A stretch of 64,000 nucleotides of DNA, from NCBI GenBank assembly GCA_028554755.1, contig JAPTOF010000016.1:11816001-11880000 (forward strand). The letters run 5' to 3'. Shown one piece after another: positions 36,639-48,950 of this stretch; within the stretch, counting starts at the first letter, position 1; each line of letters begins with the position of its first letter. Source of the DNA: Cordia subcordata. Lineage: Eukaryota > Streptophyta > Magnoliopsida > Boraginales > Cordiaceae. Below the pieces are notes generated by a model that did no database searches, had not been told where the DNA came from, and saw only the letters and a program-made list of their open reading frames with translations. The position numbers and the translations under genes are program-made.

Positions 36639-37570
36639 GAGTGAGTAGGTTACGTAAATTTTCCTGGTTCTTTTTCTGCTGGTACTGCTGCAACTGAGGA
36701 GTTCTGTCTCTGGTTTTTATTTTGTCGTAATGTACATAAATCAAAAGTTTGGTCTGACATGTTGGCTGGAGCATTCGTGGAGCAGCAACCTTTGGCCTCT
36801 GCCTCATCGTGATGCTACTGCATTCTCCCGCACAGCTCGTTCTCATTATTTAGGCAGTTTTGGTACATAGTTTTGGCCTTTTCATCAACTAGCGTTTTCT
36901 GAGGGGCAAGGCTTTTTGGTTCACTGCATCCTGTCTGGTGCTTGTACTGGTAAGGGGTGTGTGGATATTGGCTGTTGATCTTTGTACAGAATTTTCCACC
37001 CTTTTTTGCTTTCTTTACTCCCCTCATGACCACTTAACCTTAGATATAGTTGATACTGAAGCAGCAAATAGCCAAATAATATTATACGCCTTCTGGATCG
37101 GAAACACGAATTTGATTGGATTATGGAGCAGCTCTCTCCTATATTATATATCAGGTAGAGGTGTTATGGGAATTTGAGAGAAGGATATAATGATTGAAAA
37201 TTTTATCATGACAAATATATAGTTTGAGATTTCTGATGCTCATAAATCTGGGATGAAGTTTTAGCTGTGTTCTATACGTGTAAATATGTATATATTTAGT
37301 TATTCCATGATGTATGTATCTGCAAGAAACTGTATCAAATTTTGTTTCTGCAGTGTGTAGATCAAATTAAATCATGGGAGGCAGTTGTTTTTTGTGGTAA
37401 TGTGCTCCTCTTCGTATTTGAACTCGAAATCGGAATTGGAATCCCAATTTTGGTGAAACCTTCTGGTCTTAACACTCTCGTTTCCAATTCTCCGAATTTA
37501 ATCTCTCTGCAATTTATTTTTTGGTGATTGAAGCACTTTGTTAAGAAAAATAAAAGAATTTGTTTGCTGG
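36639..37570 (+). other. Predicted 3' UTR region of the EPCR1-like gene
   Basis: Non-coding after the TAA, fairly balanced in composition to about 37,160 and then T-rich. The first clear AATAAA is at 37,549-37,554; an earlier, variant signal is equally possible because plant poly(A) signals are loose. Confidence 0.4.
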
Positions 37571-37659
37571 AAAAAAAAAAAAAATCTTGCAGCTTTTTGT
37601 TCTCCCTTTTTCGACTATGTGATGTGTATATATATATGCTGGACCCTACACTTCTATGG

Positions 37660-37660
37660 G

Positions 37661-37690
<30 letters not shown>
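37660..37690. repeat. (GT)n microsatellite followed by T and C runs
   Basis: About fourteen GT units, then a T-run and a CCCCCC-rich stretch to 37,730. Likely variable. Confidence 0.9.
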
Positions 37691-37691
<1 letters not shown>

Positions 37692-37699
37692 TTTTTTTT

Positions 37700-39250
37700 T
37701 TTTCCTCTCCTCTTCCCCCCCTCCCCCCCTTTCCTTATTGGAAGCTTGGCTTTGCTTGCTGTTTCCTTGAGTTGACAGTGTAGTATCACAGAAAACAAGT
37801 CTTCCAATGGATAAGTTTAATGAGTGGTAGGTCCACTATTTTCTCCTCTCTTCATTTTTAATGTCAATTTTCATGGACAACTTTCGAACTCCGTTTTCCT
37901 ACCAGCGCAATGTTTGAATTTGCCAAAACATTCGACATGAAAGTTGAGCTCTCGTTTTAAGTCCTCCATGAACACCTGGATCGTCTCAATTGGAGCTCTA
38001 TAGCTCTTTTTTGGGCATGTCTTAAATCCACGTTTCTTAACTTACGCCATTGTTTTTTCGCTTCTATTCCTTCGTTTTAACTCCAAATTGAGTCGTTCTT
38101 ACTCCAAACATGCATTGAATTCAAAACAACATTAAACCACTCGCTTCGCAACAATTAAATGATGTAATCCGCTTAATACGAATGGATTTTGTCTAAATAT
38201 TAACACTTGTCAACTTGCTAAATAGGGGCCAAAATCACCCAAAAAATGAGTGAAAAAGGAAAAATTTGAAAAAGAAAATGTGAATAGTGTAGAGGTAACA
38301 TTTAGCTCTTTGAGATTGCGTTGGTTTAGCATGGATAATATCATGCGGTAGAATTACTATGGGTCTGGTAAAATTTTGTAGAGTCAGTTTCTTATTCTTG
38401 TTAATTGTTTATTGCGGTTAAACTGGGTAGAAAAGGTGGTATGATTGAGATAGTGGTTGAGGGGCGCACGATAGGATAACTAACTTTTGCATTGTTTGTG
38501 TATGCTCAAAAATGTGATGATCGTCCAATATTGTTTCATTGTTGTTTGCGTGATTATTTCAATGCACTTAATTGAATATGTTTGTTTGAGTTTTAAGTGT
38601 TTCTTTGCTTGAGGGCAAGCAAAAAATAGATTTAAGGAATGTAATTTTTAAAATATATTTTACACTAAACATATCTAATTTGCATGCATTTTGTGTTTAT
38701 TAGTGCCTAAAATGATACGTCTTTTGCTTTATTTGTATTAGTACATGCCAAGCAAGGGAAACATACTTTAAAGGCGAAAACGACAAATTAAAAAGAGGAT
38801 AGAAAATTCAATCACATGTTAGTGTTTTGAGCTCTTTACAGGTAGAAATAGTACTAATGAGGATAGTCACACATTGGTCAGTCCTTGTGCGGTTGTCTTA
38901 GCTAGACACTTTGGACTCTCATTGTACTAGTGAAGGTCTCGAGTTGCCGAGGTTAGGCCTTAAATAGATCTTGAGTCCCTATGAAGCCGTACGTAGTTAG
39001 AACCTTTTTATCTGTAGTGGTGCAAGTAAAAGAATTGATGCATTACCGTGGAAATCTCCATCATTACAACAAGCTAATTCAAAGCCTTAAGAATTACGCT
39101 AAATTATGCTTCTACGACTTGATTAAGTGCAGGAACGTAAATTTATCTAAGAGAGCGGTCTAAAGGCAACGTTAACCTAGACTAGGTTACACTAAGTTAA
39201 GCTAGGCTAATCTATTCTAATGACGGGAGAAAAAAAAAAAAAAAAAAGGA
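37700..39250 (+). repeat. Probable decayed LTR-retrotransposon 3' region
   Basis: No domain is readable. The phrase CTTGAGGGCAAGCAAAAAAT near 38,609 resembles the sequence just before and at the start of 3' LTRs in many plant Gypsy-type elements, and the following 600 bp is LTR-like in composition. AACCTAG-A-CTAGGTT (39,172-39,186) is a perfect small palindrome. A run of about 17 A residues ends the stretch near 39,247. The call rests on resemblance only. Confidence 0.3.
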
Positions 39251-40900
39251 AATTAAGTTGACATTTTATTGATGTTCAGATTGAAGTTCCCTAATTTTGT
39301 GATGCCTCTCTCTTTTTCTAGCTATTAACGCAAAGAAAACCATAATTAACCATCTAGATGCTCCACGTTCTCAAGCTTATTCTGATACTCTACACTTGAT
39401 CCAAGTAATTGCCAGTAGATTTTAATTACCTTAATGACGTTGTTGGAACCCCTTTGATCCTACAAACCATGCTAAGGTCACATTTGGGCTCCTCCAAATT
39501 TGTACACTGGCTCCTATTTTACCAATTACAGGTGCCACGTCAGACTCTCACGTCGTTCTATGTAATCCCACGTCACAATTCATCATTTACAAATGTTGTG
39601 TCACGTCTGTTCCTTGTCCACATGTCATGCCCCACCAGTTGTAATTTCTATCACAAAACAACACAACTTTTAACTTGAATGCAGGATTGGCGTGATTCTA
39701 TAATATGGAGATACCTTAAGCGGAGACCAACAAATTCATATTTCACAGTGCCCAATTCCAAGCGTTTCAAAACAAAAAGTTGACGAAAAGTTCAAAATCG
39801 CAGGTCTGGCCATGACTTGAGTTCTACAAATCCGATTGACCTGATTCAAGTAGACACACCAAAAACTAACACACAGACACAACTTTTATGTTGAATGTGT
39901 GACTTAGTTCAGCCTCCAAAGTGATGAAAAATGGGTTATATATTTTATGCGAAAATTAACACGGGAAGTTAAGAAAGAGAAAATAGATGGACCCCGAGTA
40001 GGCCTAAAGGAGTTGAAATTAACCAAAGGGTAAATAGCAACCCCACTCCCACCCACCCCCAAATGGTTTCCCATGAATGTAGTTAGTTTGTCGTAGTTTC
40101 AAAATAAGCATGAAATCTTCCATCCATATATATATAGGAAGCACAGTTGGTCCCCAAACCATTACATTTTCTTTCAGATTTAATAGCACATTTTATCAAC
40201 ATGATAGAAACATGATATAAATGCATTTTCTCTTTACATAAAATAGAATGGGGGAGTACGTAAACTCCCTATGCTTTGCCATAAGTACATGGTAACCCGA
40301 CTTATGTTTTTCCATAAGTGCATGAAATCCCCTTTATTTTGAAGCATATATTAGAGACTTTGCTTTCTTTATTAGAAAAAACTAACGACGTTATCAATTG
40401 GGGTGATTGTATTCCATTTTTTAAGAGCGTACAAATTTTTTGTATTTATTTTATAACTATAAAAAAATAACTTATAATAACAAGAACTACAAGAGGGTAA
40501 GGTGCCATTTACCCTTACCAAAAGTCTTTCCATGCATGTCTACAAACACCAAAGGAATGTTCATAACGATTGCATTGGGCCCAACAATAACTAGAATTTT
40601 AATTCTCATTAAAACTCTTTCCTAATTTATATGGGCTTGGACTTTAAACCATAACCCAACAATATATTTGTTTACCACTTATACACACAAATACAAACAC
40701 GTTTATTTATTCACAATTCCATACTACTTGTTCACTACTCTTACACATAACAAACACACAAATACATACATGGACATTTGTTCATAACCTTGCATTTATT
40801 TATTTATAATTCTATATACATATTTGTTCATTTCTAAAATAGTAACAAATATGTTAATTAAGTTATTCACAATATATTTTGTTTACAACTTCACATATAT
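39251..40900. other. Intergenic DNA with a cluster of ACGTC motifs
   Basis: No gene supported. Four CACGTC motifs lie between 39,535 and 39,607, all on the plus strand. The 89-codon frame over them has no recognisable domain. The remainder is AT-rich. Confidence 0.45.
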
Positions 40901-41420
40901 TTTTATTCATACAAATCCACACACATACACAAACACAAACATACACCGCAGACCCACACACATACAGAAAACACACTCACACACAAGACGACCAGGCCAG
41001 AGGATTTTTGATCAGCCACCACCGTCGTCTTCTCCAATGTCTACCGACGCTGACTCACCGCACCGATCATCAAGCCTGCCGTTGCACTGTCCACCGTGAC
41101 CACCTGTGCTTGTCACCTGCAAGCTCTCGCTGGCACAGATCTCTACTACCAAACGCCGTGCGGCCACCACCACGAGCTTCCTCGTGTGCCGCTGACCAAG
41201 AAACCAATCTTCGATCTCTGATCCCATTGCTGTTGCGCCGTCGGCGACCACCACACCATCGCTCCTCATCCAAGCTCCACCACGAAGCCTTTTCCTGCCA
41301 CCAAAAAACACTCCCCAGGTTGTCGCGATCAGAATTGAACTAGCCATGAGCGTGTGCTTCTGTGTGTGTGCGTGAGTGTGTGTTTGTGATGAGGGGACAT
41401 AATGCTCCACAAGAACACAA
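40901..41420. other. GC-rich island flanked by CA/GT-rich runs
   Basis: A CA-rich run (about 40,917-40,985) and a GT-rich run (about 41,355-41,390) bracket some 350 bp of C-rich sequence full of CCACC and CGTCG, open in more than one frame on both strands. Multi-frame openness is what GC-rich DNA gives by chance. No domain is recognised. It could be an old transposon leader or a gene fragment. Confidence 0.35.
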
Positions 41421-42180
41421 TGCTGCATGCAACGTATAATTTTGCGAAAATTTTATAATAATTCGCCTTTAAAATATTCTATAAGTTATTTCTAGCCTTT
41501 AATTTGTTTATCGTTTCTTCTAGATTTAACTGCGAGATTTATAAACTAAATTCTCATAATTTGAAGTGATAGTCGGGAATTTCTTTTTATTCATGTTTTA
41601 AAACTTTTGGATTTATTTATATTATTTTTGTTTGCTTTTCATAGATTCATTTCTTTATTAATCATTAATCTGCTTGCATCTATCATTCATTATTCAAGAA
41701 TCATACTTTTGTCATATAAAAATGTTGTACATTTTTGTGGATACAAATATAGATATTTTTAGGACCTAATTAATTAATTGTTTTTTGAGATAGATTATGC
41801 AGCTTATGAGACATAACTTATGGCATCAAGTTTTATTAGTTATTTATGATTTGATAGGTTAGTTAATTAATTAAAAAGGTGAGGGATAATTTATGTCACA
41901 AGATAATTAGCTTTAATTAATTATCTATAGATGAGCTAGAGCTGATAGCCTAATCCTTCATGCCTATTTGAAAATCACGAAGTTTACAAACACAAATAAA
42001 ATATATAATTAATTGTCACCCAAAATTGTCTTTTTTTCTCATAAGTTTTAATCTCTGGGTTTGTGTGGTTGCTTACTCTATCTTGTTAGTTAATTTAGTC
42101 AATTAATTTCTTTTCAATTCATTTTGATTAGTGAATTTCTTTTCTTTTTGCATTTAATTCAATTATTTCTTCTTCTTCCT
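41421..42180. other. AT-rich intergenic DNA, nothing seen
   Basis: TTAATTAATTA-type stretches and T-rich runs only; no gene, clear repeat or inverted ends recognised. Confidence 0.5.
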
Positions 42181-42400
42181 TTTTTTTTTGGGGGGGGGGG
42201 GGTCAATAAGAGAATAGATTTTATTATGAAACCATCATAACAGATGCGACATCGCCTATATGCGTAACGTCATGAGATACAACATCACATAAACCAACAG
42301 GTGGGTTTGATAGCCAATCACCAAGTAAATTATTCAAACGGCAAGCTTTGGCAACCCAATCTGCTACTTTGTTTCCAGACCCTTTAACCGTTAAACAAAT
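42181..42400 (-). pseudogene. 3' end of a truncated LINE (RNase H C-terminus)
   Basis: On the minus strand 42,376-42,260 reads GNKVADWVAKACRLNNLLGD followed by WLSNPPVGL, the end of plant LINE RNase H domains (xNxVADxLAK, then a proline-containing tail). It is followed by a stop, a short 3' end and, on the plus strand, T10G12 at 42,181-42,202. Only about 200 bp remain. Confidence 0.6.
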
Positions 42401-42528
42401 CGTCTTTTACGAGCCTCAGCTTGTTAATTCCTTTTTATTCTCTGTTTGTTCATTTAATTTGTACAATCTCATTTCGTTCTCCAGAAGCAATAAAATTATG
42501 TTTATCTTCTTCCGCTTCTAAAATTTTA

Positions 42529-42977
42529 GGGTGCGTTTGGTTTGCCTGTTTTCTGTTTTCATTTTTATAGAAAATGAAAATTAGGATAGAAAACTTATTT
42601 GGTTAACTATTTTTGTTTTCATGTTCAAAAAATGGAAAATAGTTTTCTAGGAAACTAGAAAATTTTAAAAATAAGGTGACAATTTTATAAATAACTTTAA
42701 AAGATTTAGAAAACAATATGGCAGTTTTGTAAATATCTCTAAAAAATTAAAAAAAAATAAGGTGGTAATTTTGTAAATATATCAAAAAAATTTTAAAAAT
42801 AAGGTGGAAATTTTGTAAATATAGTAAAAAAATTTAGAAAATAGTGTGACAATTTTGTAAATAAACATCAAAAAACAAAACACTTTTAATAATCAAACAA
42901 ATTCTTTAAATTTTAGAAAACAGAAAAGGAAAATTGTTTTCAGAACATAAAAACGGAAAATGAAACCAAACGCAACC
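42529..42977. mobile_element. Tourist-like (PIF/Harbinger) MITE, 449 bp, TTA target duplication
   Basis: Terminal inverted repeats GGGTGCGTTTGGTT and, inverted, GGTTGCGTTTGGTT are flanked by TTA at 42,526-42,528 and 42,978-42,980, the 3-bp duplication of the Harbinger superfamily. The interior contains about five diverged ~45-bp units, each with AATAAGGTGG-like and ATTTTGTAAATA. Non-coding; probably mobilised by transposases of the kind whose remnant lies at 6 kb. Confidence 0.85.
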
Positions 42978-43450
42978 TTAATTTCTGTTTTACAGTTTCT
43001 GGTCTTTACAGTTTCGTGTAAATGACAAAAATACAGTTCACGCATCAAGGATAACAAATCCCTCTTTCTTTTATTGTTGTGTGTTGAGTAAATGTGTGTA
43101 ATGGAATAATTGTTGCTATCTTCCGCTGCATAAGTTGATTTAATGATTCAATAAGTTTTGAAACTTGGTCATCAACAAGAGTAGACATTACTAACCTGAT
43201 CTAACGAGTCCTGAATTGGACTCTGTTCAAGAAGGAACATCTCTCTAGGATCATACATTAACAAAGTTGAATATCACATTTAAGAATTATTTTTTATTCA
43301 ACCTGTAAAAATTGAGACGAGGCAAATTCTTAAAGACACATCGGATCCAACTCGGTTATTAATAAAGTGAATAGGAGTTGACATGTGCATTGGACCTAAC
43401 AAGGTACTAAAGAAGGTACATCAAGGGGTATGGCAAATAGCAAACTTAGA

Positions 43451-43572
43451 CGGTGTTTGGCTTTGCTTATTTTGGGTGCTTATAAACACTAAAAAAAAAA
43501 AAAATACCCCATTACATGCTTTTTACTATTTAAACGTTTATAGGCACCAAATAAGCAAAACCAAACACCCTC
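43451..43572. mobile_element. Small MITE, relative of the one at 33,055
   Basis: GGTGTTTGGCTTTGCTTATT on the left and its inverse, AATAAGCAAAACCAAACACC, on the right; inner arms TGCTTATAAACAC and GTTTATAGGCAC. A 16-A run near 43,490 sits in the loop. TTAG-containing flanks occur on both sides. Confidence 0.75.
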
Positions 43573-43779
43573 TTAGTTTCCTCCAAACATTGTAACTTTT
43601 TGGAGAGAAATCTAATGTTGCTTAACTATTTAAATCATTTCGTTTATAACTAAAAAATATATGTATAAGAACACAAGGGTGAACAGCTTTCTGTACTATT
43701 GAAATTCCTCGACTAACACCAGTAAATACTTCAGCAACGCGCTCCCACAAGAAACTGGGAGTTTTATGCTTACAATATG

Positions 43780-44134
43780 AATCAATTTACAGGGTTAAGT
43801 ATGTCCTCTGATTATAAACTCAGTATGAAAACCATGTGGATCAAAATCAGCATGAATTTTACCTCATACCATATCCATGTAAACAAAGATATTAACATTC
43901 ATCATCGAAATTTCAATCGGCACAATAACAGCACAGTCGGCTGTTGCCCTACTGCAATGTACCATAAACCCGGAACTAGATGTAGAGGTGTAAGCCACTG
44001 CTAGCTATACAAGGAAAAAGTAGAAACTGTATATCAACTAAGAAAGATTTCTGAAGTTCCACATTTCTATATCCACAGTTTTGAGCATATTTGAGTAACA
44101 CTTGTATCGGGGTCAAGGATTCCCAGAGCAGTTC
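43780..44134 (-). other. Predicted 3' UTR of the CID5/6-type gene
   Basis: Non-coding and of genic composition between the stop codon and about 43,780, with TTGTAAGC near the end; no canonical AATAAA is present. The end is a guess. Confidence 0.35.
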
Positions 44135-46629
44135 TTAAGACCCAGACTGTGAGACGCCAGCTTCACCAGTAACCTTCTTCAGTTTTTGGGATGCAGGCTC
44201 GGTAGAAGCCCCAGGCTCTGACACATCACCAATGTCCAAAGTATCAGGAAGTTTCTCAGAAGGGTCTGACTTGAGCTGTTAAAATTGAAAAGTCTGCTCA
44301 ATTGTGAGCTGAAAATAATCACATTGTTGTATATATACCCAAACAAGCAGACAGCAAAGACAATCATTGTTAAAGTACCAAGTACTTGGACATTTATGCA
44401 GATGTAACAATGTATTGATGAATGTTAGTGGCTCCTCCATCCCATTTAACATAATTCCTGGGGTTTGATTTTCCCAACTCACTCAAGTAATAAAAGGATC
44501 ACCGTATTCACATTGCCGCTATAAAGTAACAGGCTGAGATAACTTTATCCCATAAGATAAGTAAAATCTCCATGTTTTCTTGATTCGATTCTTCCTTGGG
44601 ATATGGAGGTTGCATGGCGACTGATTGAATTTCTCAATCACAATCCCGAATATTAGTATAGCATGCCAAACAAACTAGCCGAAAAATTAAAATTGTTAAA
44701 TATAGGAGAACTTATGCTCATCCTCCACAGTAAGGGTGATCTTCACTGAAGCATTTATGGATCTTGACAGCTAAGAGGTAAAGGCATTACTAGAGACCAT
44801 ATTGAATTTCAGAATGCTAAGAATGTAAAGACTGCAATGGTCCCTGATACTAAAAGGGTCCAACTAATACGTCAACCAAAGCTTTGTTTGTGCTTAAGCA
44901 TTATTTTGACTTAAGCATGAAATGCCAAGAACAAAAATTTCCCTCCCTAGAAGTCAAGTAGATGAGAATATCCATGAGCAACAAAGGCATATGGAAATCC
45001 ACAATACCGCAGTCGACCTAACTATAGTGATGAACCCAAACAATCACCCATATCATTCCTGAACAGGCCATAGTCAAAGCGAAGGGCTCCCCGGCCAGCT
45101 TGAGATTTATTTTAGCCACTGTGTAGCAGAAACAAAGAATCAATCAGATTTGTGGAACAGGTAGACTAATTCTCCTTTGGAGTGCATATAAATGGAGAAG
45201 ATAAAAACCCTTAAGCGAGTCTCGAACACATTCGCTTTTCATTGTTGATAACTAAGTTTCCCCAAAGATCATTTTTCTAGTGTACAGCTTCCCGACACCT
45301 ATAAATGCTCTCAAGGAATTTGGAGATCAAATTTACATGAGAAGCAACTCACACATCACAAAGGGCACAAACAACTGTTGATTACATAAAACTACACGAA
45401 GTTAGTACACCAGCAGAACAGGAGCAATTTGGAGGACTTTAGAGGGAAACAGAAAGGGGCTGTCAAAAAAAATCCCGACAAAGAGAATACCAAACAATAC
45501 CATTTTTTTTTGAAAAGACCAAACAATAACATCTTGAACTACATGGTCTAAAATTTTCATTGTCGAAGATAGCCATAGCTAACTGATCAGGAAAAGATCA
45601 AATGTCAAATCCATTTATTTTTCTGGTATTCGTACATATAATTATATGAAATCAGTGCACCAGCAGAACAAGAGCAAATTGGAGAACTTTAGATGAAACA
45701 GAGAGGGAGTGCCACACAAAGATTCTAGCAGGGTACGAGGAACGTTGCCGTCCCTACTGAAAACACATTTTCCAAAACAATTTTTAGAAACAATCACAAG
45801 AAACAACTCATTCCAAACAACTTTTTTTGTTTTTCTTTTTTCAAAAAAAAAAAGGAAAAAAAGAAAAACTGTGTTAGAAAACAATCACAAACAGGCCATA
45901 TATATCCAATAGCTTCTTAACAGATTTTAGAATGTCAAAATTAATACCCATGCACCTCCTCATGATCTTGGATGAATAACCTACTGTGAAACAGTTTCAC
46001 ATTATTAGATGTATCAGATCAAACGAAGAAACAGGAACAGGCTTCACCTTTTCAGTCAAGAGCAACCCAAAAGCTTGACAAATGAAAAGTAGCAGAATCA
46101 AGATTCTAGCAGAAAATTAGATAGGGCTTGTACCCTCACAAAACAAAGACCAAGAAATACACAACAGAGCAAATTTGACTTATAATTTGTATGTACACAA
46201 CTGCATAAATTCTAGCCTTACCTCAAGTTCATTTAGCATGTGAACTGTTTCTTCCAAGTCCCCATTGTTCGCCAAATAGACAGAAGAAAGGCATTCATCT
46301 GATATTCCAGGGAATGTCGTCTGAAGATATGCCATATCCATATCAAATTCTTCATCTCCAACTTGCTTTTCTGTCAATTCATAGGCGTGATTTGAGGGTA
46401 GCCCATAATATCCATGAACAGAATGACCCTTAAGTTTGTCACTGTCAGCAGTCTGGACAGAATCGACAGGAGAGACAATGGAGATTGATGGTTGAGAACC
46501 CCTAGCAGCATCTTTTCCAGCTTTATACTCTTCTGCTTTCAAATCTTTAGTTTCATCAACTACTGCTCTTTTAGAAAGCGGTATATATGAAACTGCATAT
46601 GGATTCAGAGTAGATGTTCCTGCTTTCAT
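44135..46629 (-). CDS. CID5/6: PAM2- and CUE-domain protein, CID5/CID6 type (182 residues)
   Basis: Two coding exons on the minus strand: 46,629-46,222 (136 codons) and 44,275-44,135 (46 codons plus TAA), joined in phase 0 by a GTAAGG...TTTTAACAG intron of 1.95 kb. Residues 6-21 (STLNPYAVSYIPLSKR) are a PAM2 motif, which binds the C-terminal MLLE domain of poly(A)-binding protein. Residues 98-136 are a CUE domain, with the FPG motif (FPGISDECL) and the LANNGDLEETVHMLNEL helix used for ubiquitin binding. The C-terminal DTLDIGDVSEPGASTEPAS tail is typical of the family. Arabidopsis CID5 and CID6 have the same architecture; CID5 (IPS1) is linked to endoreduplication control. It starts at the first Met directly before PAM2, as in relatives. 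Probably cytoplasmic, linking mRNA tails to ubiquitin signalling. The gene appears intact. Confidence 0.92.
45408..45735. repeat. Diverged direct repeat in the CID5/6-type intron
   Basis: ACACCAGCAGAACAGGAGCA at 45,408 and CACCAGCAGAACAAGAGCA at 45,657 begin two related stretches of roughly 75 bp (GGAGxACTTTAGA, AACAGA(A/G)(A/G)GG). Confidence 0.8.
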
Positions 46630-48615
46630 CTCTGTAGTGGATATAAGTTCACTGCTGAATAAAAGAAAATTATGAAACTGTTGCTGCATAAGCGTCTATG
46701 TATATCATGCAAATGTCATGTAAAAAGATGAAGTCTTCTAGTTATAGAAATTTGGCTTCTAGACATCGATCTGCCAGAGATCACAAGTAACAAATGAACA
46801 AGGCAGATGTATTTTCTAGATCGTCATGCAGAAAAATGAACTCTTGTAGTAGAGAGACTTGCATTCTGGACATGGATCTGCTGGAGATAACTTACGAACA
46901 AAAATAAAGAGCAGAGATGTATTTTCTAGATCATATGTACACAGAAACCGTGCCAGACTCAAGGAATGAGCTAAAATTAATAATAACATGATAGAAAAAC
47001 AAAATTATTAAGTAGCATCACAAATACAAACTACAATAGAGATGAAAACACAGTAACTATTGTTAAGTGTTCCATCCACACAACACTGAGCTTGATATTT
47101 CTCTTGCTTGTTGAGTGATAACATTGTGCACGAGTTAGAAATCATTGGGAAGCAAATGGCTCCTATGAACTATTATTGGATTATAAAAACAGAAGAGGTT
47201 CAGGTAAAAACTATCTAAAGCAGATTTGATTCGGTAAGTGCCTGAAATTAGTAAGACTTCGACTGGCAAACAATACAGAATTCCGCAGACTGAAATATCT
47301 TTTTATTGGGATTTCTAGAATTTTCAAAGTTGAATTCTAAAGTTTTCTATTGACAGTCAAGAGAACTGCACTTTCTGTAACCAATCACTTTCCCGACCGT
47401 TGTAATTGAAGAACTTCGTTAAGTCATCATGAGAGCATCTTAATATGTGAGGAAAAAAACTTCTTCACATAAATAAACTACCACTTAATGTACCATGCAT
47501 GCTTTCTCCTTCAACTTTCAGAACCAATAGTGCATTTTCACTTTTGAAAGTTAATACAGGTCTAACCATCTTAAAGTTACGAGAATTTCCATTTGCATCA
47601 GAACTTAACTAGGTGTAATGCTCTCATCCTTCTTTTCATCTTTCCATTCTCTCACAGCACATATGCAAAATGCAGACATATATCTTATATAAATATAGAT
47701 ATAGGTAAGATATGCAATTCTTCAAGTTGGTGTGTGTATACACACACAATTACATATATAAGTATACACGTATACTATCACTATTATCTGTGTATATACA
47801 AAGAGAGAAAATCCAATTTGTGTACCTTAGCGACAGATGTTAGCAATCGTGCACTTGTGCACACGCATAAAATATATACACACACATGATATACACAAAC
47901 ATATCCATACACATAGGCATGATTGAATGTCAGGCATTGAACTATATACACACACAAGATATTTGTTGTAAAGCTGTCATCAGCCCCATCACATGCGATA
48001 CGGAGAACAAAGGCGCCTCAGCAGATACTTTACAATTTGCAGTGTGAACCAACAAAGGAAAGCCAATCACAGAAACAACATGATTCCATACCGTTGTGGA
48101 GAAGCGTGCGTGAAAAGCGTACACCAAAACATTTCACTGATTTCATTACAAAATGTAAAAATCGCAGAGTCCAACAGGAAAAACAGGCATTAATTCTCCC
48201 TGCTTCTTCTCCGTAATTTTCCTTTTCCTTCAAAATTATTCTCTGTAATTTAATTTAAACCAATCAAATTACTCTCCTTCTCTCTGATCTTCTAAAATTC
48301 CAGTTTCATCATTACAGAAGCGTTAATTCCAGCACCTTTTCCATTATCTTTTCCAATTTTTTCTTTAAGAAGATGATATATCACAGCGATGAAACAAGAT
48401 TTTACACACAGCGCGGTAAAATATAGAAATGATCAAATTAAAAAAGAATCAATAATTTCAAGAAATGATCGCGAAAACAAAACTATGTAGGCAACGAGAA
48501 GAGAATAACAAGGAAACTCACGTGTATCGAGACCTCTGTCGAAAAAACCCTAGCCTTTCGCGATCTTTCAACAGGCAAGAAGAAGAAGATGATGATGACG
48601 ACGAATGAGAGGAAA
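46630..48615 (-). promoter_or_regulatory. 5' UTR, leader intron and start region of the CID5/6-type gene
   Basis: A short leader exon ends at 48,522 with donor GTGAGT. The leader intron runs to a CAGCAG tandem acceptor (46,652-46,657), so two acceptors three bases apart are available. The intron is about 1.86 kb. The first exon is CT-rich, and a telo-box (AAACCCTA on the plus strand, 48,545-48,552) falls in it. No clear TATA box; transcription probably starts near 48,600. Inferred from sequence only. Confidence 0.55.
46717..46932. repeat. Tandem duplication, 2 x ~108 bp, in the leader intron
   Basis: Units begin at 46,717 and 46,825 and share CATCGATCTGCC/CATGGATCTGCT, CAGA(G)ATGTATTTTCTAGATC and other blocks. 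Diverged. Confidence 0.85.
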
Positions 48616-48619
48616 GATC

Positions 48620-48950
48620 ACGAAGAGAAAGATAGTGGGTGCCTTTTTACGAATTGAAGTAACAAGTTTGATTGATTCGCTTATTGTTTTTTCATTTATT
48701 ATTATTATTATTATTATAAAAAAACTATTACACACAAAATTAAAATAGGAGAATGATTCGCGACCAAAATAGTCGGTCAAAAAGGGGATAGATTTACAAT
48801 TTTGACATTTTTATTCTCTATTTTACCTTAATGAGAAAAATTAAAATTTGAAATTTGAATTAAACTTTTTATTTCTCTTTCATCGTTAAATATCCAACTA
48901 CCAACATATACATTATCATTTCTAATGAATTTTTTTCTTGTGTTAAACAC
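48620..48950. other. Upstream region of the CID5/6-type gene, AT-rich
   Basis: Contains an (ATT)n-like run at 48,695-48,716. No further gene or clear regulatory motif recognised. Confidence 0.45.

Noticed and set aside
41012..41428. 138-codon minus-strand frame in the GC-rich island
   Set aside because: Both strands are open in several frames because of GC bias. No homologue recognised, and the N-terminus is translated microsatellite.
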